From positions 282,846 through 346,845 of the forward strand of contig NZ_JAGYXY010000003.1 in NCBI RefSeq assembly GCF_018362775.1: DNA of 64,000 nt. The letters run 5' to 3'. This stretch comes from Alistipes montrealensis (GTDB lineage: Bacteria > Bacteroidota > Bacteroidia > Bacteroidales > Rikenellaceae). Below the pieces are notes generated by a model, which was not told the origin of the DNA, made no database searches, and saw nothing but the letters and a program-made list of their open reading frames with translations. The translations under genes and the position numbers were made by a program. This document shows positions 62,725 to 64,000 of the stretch, in pieces; positions within the stretch are counted from its first letter, which is position 1; each line of letters opens with the position of its first letter.

Positions 62725-64000
62725 TTATGCCTCCCTGATCATTAAGTTAATACCGTCGCGGATGATCTGCTGAATCTCGATCTTCGAGGGATCGACGAAC
62801 TCGCACAGCGCGAAGTCCTCTTCCGTGACTTCGTAAATGCCGAGGTTTTCCATCTTGTCGATGTCGCCGGCGAGGCAGGCCTTCAGGAGATACATCGGAT
62901 AGATGTCCATCGGCAGGTACTGCTCGTAGAGCCCCGTCACGACGAACGGGCGTTCACCGCCGTTCAGGTTGGTGTCGAGATCGTAAGCTTTCTTCGGGCA
63001 GATCCACGAGAAGTAGGCGCGCGATACGGAGAACTTCCCGAAACGGGGCAGCGCCCAGCCCAGCAGTTCGTACTTGTCGCCCTCGGGGATTGCAGTCAGC
63101 TGATTGGCGTAGAAGGCGATGTAACCGTCGGCCGGGGTCTTCGTGCCCGTGAGCACATTGCCCGAAATAATGCGGACATGGTCGCCCTCCTTCTGTTTCT
63201 TGACATTGCCTTTGAGGATCGAGTCGACCTTGGCGCCCGCAACGACGCGGACGTACTGCGGACGCTCGATCTCCGAGCCGGCTACGGCGATAATCTTCGT
63301 CATGTCGACACGGCCTTCGTTGAACAGGCGGCCGATGATGGCCAGATCCTGGATATTGACCGTCCACACCACTTCGCCCTTGTTTACGGGATCTACGTGG
63401 TGAATCTGCACACCGACGTTGCCGACGGGGTGTTTTCCGGCAAAGGTGTGCAGCTCGGCGCCCTTGAGCGAAGACATCTGGCCTTCGGCCTTGGCGCGCA
63501 CCGAGAGGTGCACTTTACCCGGGGTGAGCTTGCGCATCACGTCGATACCCGTCTGGAGGTTCTTCTGTTCGGCCTTGAGGACGAAGTTGTAGTCCGGGGC
63601 CAGCGGTGCGGAGTCGAAGGCGGAGATGAAGACCGCTTTCGGCGTGTCGCTGGGATCGGCAATAATGCCGTAAGGACGCTGCACGATCATCGGCCAAAGG
63701 CCCGATCGGAGCAGCAGTTCGACGATCTGGTCGCGCGAAGCCGACCCGAGGTCGGTCTTCGGAAACTCCTCGTACTCCTGGGTGGCGTCGGGAGTCACCG
63801 TCACGCTGAGAATCTTGCGTTTCTCACCGCGGTTGACGGCGGCCACCGTGCCGCTGACGGGCGACGTGAAAAGCACACGTTCGTTGGTCTTGTTGAAGAA
63901 CAACGGCGTGCCGGCTTTCACCCGATCCCCCTCCTTAACCAGCAGCTTGGGAGTCACGCCCTCGAAATCGAGGGGCGAGAGGGCATACTCCGAAGCCTGC
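62725..64000 (-). CDS. nqrA: Na+-NQR subunit A, truncated at the window edge
   Basis: Partial: the first about 30 codons lie beyond the window. The part present starts in frame with ASEYALSPLDFEGVTPKLLV and continues VKEGDRVKAGTPLFFNKTNE, then the family blocks AVNRGEKRKILSVTV, FISAFDSAPLAPDYNFVLK, VGVQIHHVDPVNKGEVVWTV and IRDGINLMIREA at the C-terminus. A GTG inside this sequence (63957) is not the true start. NqrA is peripheral, binds quinone and completes the operon nqrABCDEF. Confidence 0.95.
   Translation of the reverse strand, partial: QASEYALSPLDFEGVTPKLLVKEGDRVKAGTPLFFNKTNERVLFTSPVSGTVAAVNRGEKRKILSVTVTPDATQEYEEFPKTDLGSASRDQIVELLLRSGLWPMIVQRPYGIIADPSDTPKAVFISAFDSAPLAPDYNFVLKAEQKNLQTGIDVMRKLTPGKVHLSVRAKAEGQMSSLKGAELHTFAGKHPVGNVGVQIHHVDPVNKGEVVWTVNIQDLAIIGRLFNEGRVDMTKIIAVAGSEIERPQYVRVVAGAKVDSILKGNVKKQKEGDHVRIISGNVLTGTKTPADGYIAFYANQLTAIPEGDKYELLGWALPRFGKFSVSRAYFSWICPKKAYDLDTNLNGGERPFVVTGLYEQYLPMDIYPMYLLKACLAGDIDKMENLGIYEVTEEDFALCEFVDPSKIEIQQIIRDGINLMIREA

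Noticed and set aside
1..64000. CRISPR array, prophage or intact insertion sequence
   Set aside because: No regularly spaced repeats, no transposase or phage structural genes were seen anywhere in the window.

Overview
The window looks like chromosome of a gut-type Bacteroidetes. Evidence: a SusC/SusD pair inside a polysaccharide-utilisation-type locus, BACON and DUF5689 surface lipoproteins, a DUF6377 membrane regulator, an Oar-like TonB receptor, a complete Na+-NQR operon and many promoters of the Bacteroidetes type (TTTG, 19-20 nt, TAnnTTTG). The base composition is GC-rich for this phylum. Together this suggests Alistipes or another member of the Rikenellaceae, but the genus is an inference made without any database search.

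Layout. 1-4.3 kb: a DUF5686 outer-membrane protein, a HAD phosphatase, a small DMT-type membrane protein and a CatB-like acetyltransferase whose 3' end overlaps the opposing gene. 4.4-12.6 kb (minus strand): a two-gene Rhs/YD-repeat system. The second Rhs protein ends in an AT-rich tip with an HEADH zinc-protease-like motif and is followed directly by a small lipoprotein (candidate immunity protein), then by a short relic of another Rhs core. 13-23.4 kb: a multi-PAS histidine kinase, a BASS-type transporter with a YqeY-like gene, a GNAT acetyltransferase, an amidase-like exported protein overlapping an SSS symporter, MscL, and a channel with a non-canonical selectivity filter. 23.5-25.1 kb: a tRNA with CAU anticodon followed by an AT-rich islet with an orphan JAB-like Rhs tip, a small exported protein and a decayed reading frame. 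25.2-31 kb: a peptide deformylase with a lipoprotein signal, a PoxB-type pyruvate oxidase, a biotin-dependent carboxylase/decarboxylase alpha subunit and an AI-2E/PerM-type permease. 31-38.8 kb: a compact promoter-terminator unit that may be a small RNA, the Oar-like receptor, a HAD phosphatase, a DUF2776-like membrane protein and a K+-dependent-type membrane pyrophosphatase.

38.9-57.1 kb is a PUL-like locus. A regulator (DUF6377) and an exported endonuclease/exonuclease/phosphatase (EEP) protein are transcribed leftward. A lipoprotein, a DUF5689 lipoprotein, a second (lipoprotein) EEP enzyme, SusC, SusD, two more BACON/DUF5689 lipoproteins and a GH20 hexosaminidase are transcribed rightward. 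58.2-64 kb (minus strand) is nqrABCDEF, with nqrA cut by the window edge; its NqrC carries an N-terminal rubredoxin-like domain.

Physiologically the window joins sodium energetics (NQR, membrane pyrophosphatase, sodium-type symporters) with outer-membrane nutrient capture and contact-type polymorphic toxins. Gene-free stretches above about 300 bases are 12557-13036, 24525-24755 with 25044-25234 around a decayed frame, 30921-31290 and 41539-41848; each is described in its own entries. I saw no CRISPR array, rRNA, intact insertion sequence or prophage.
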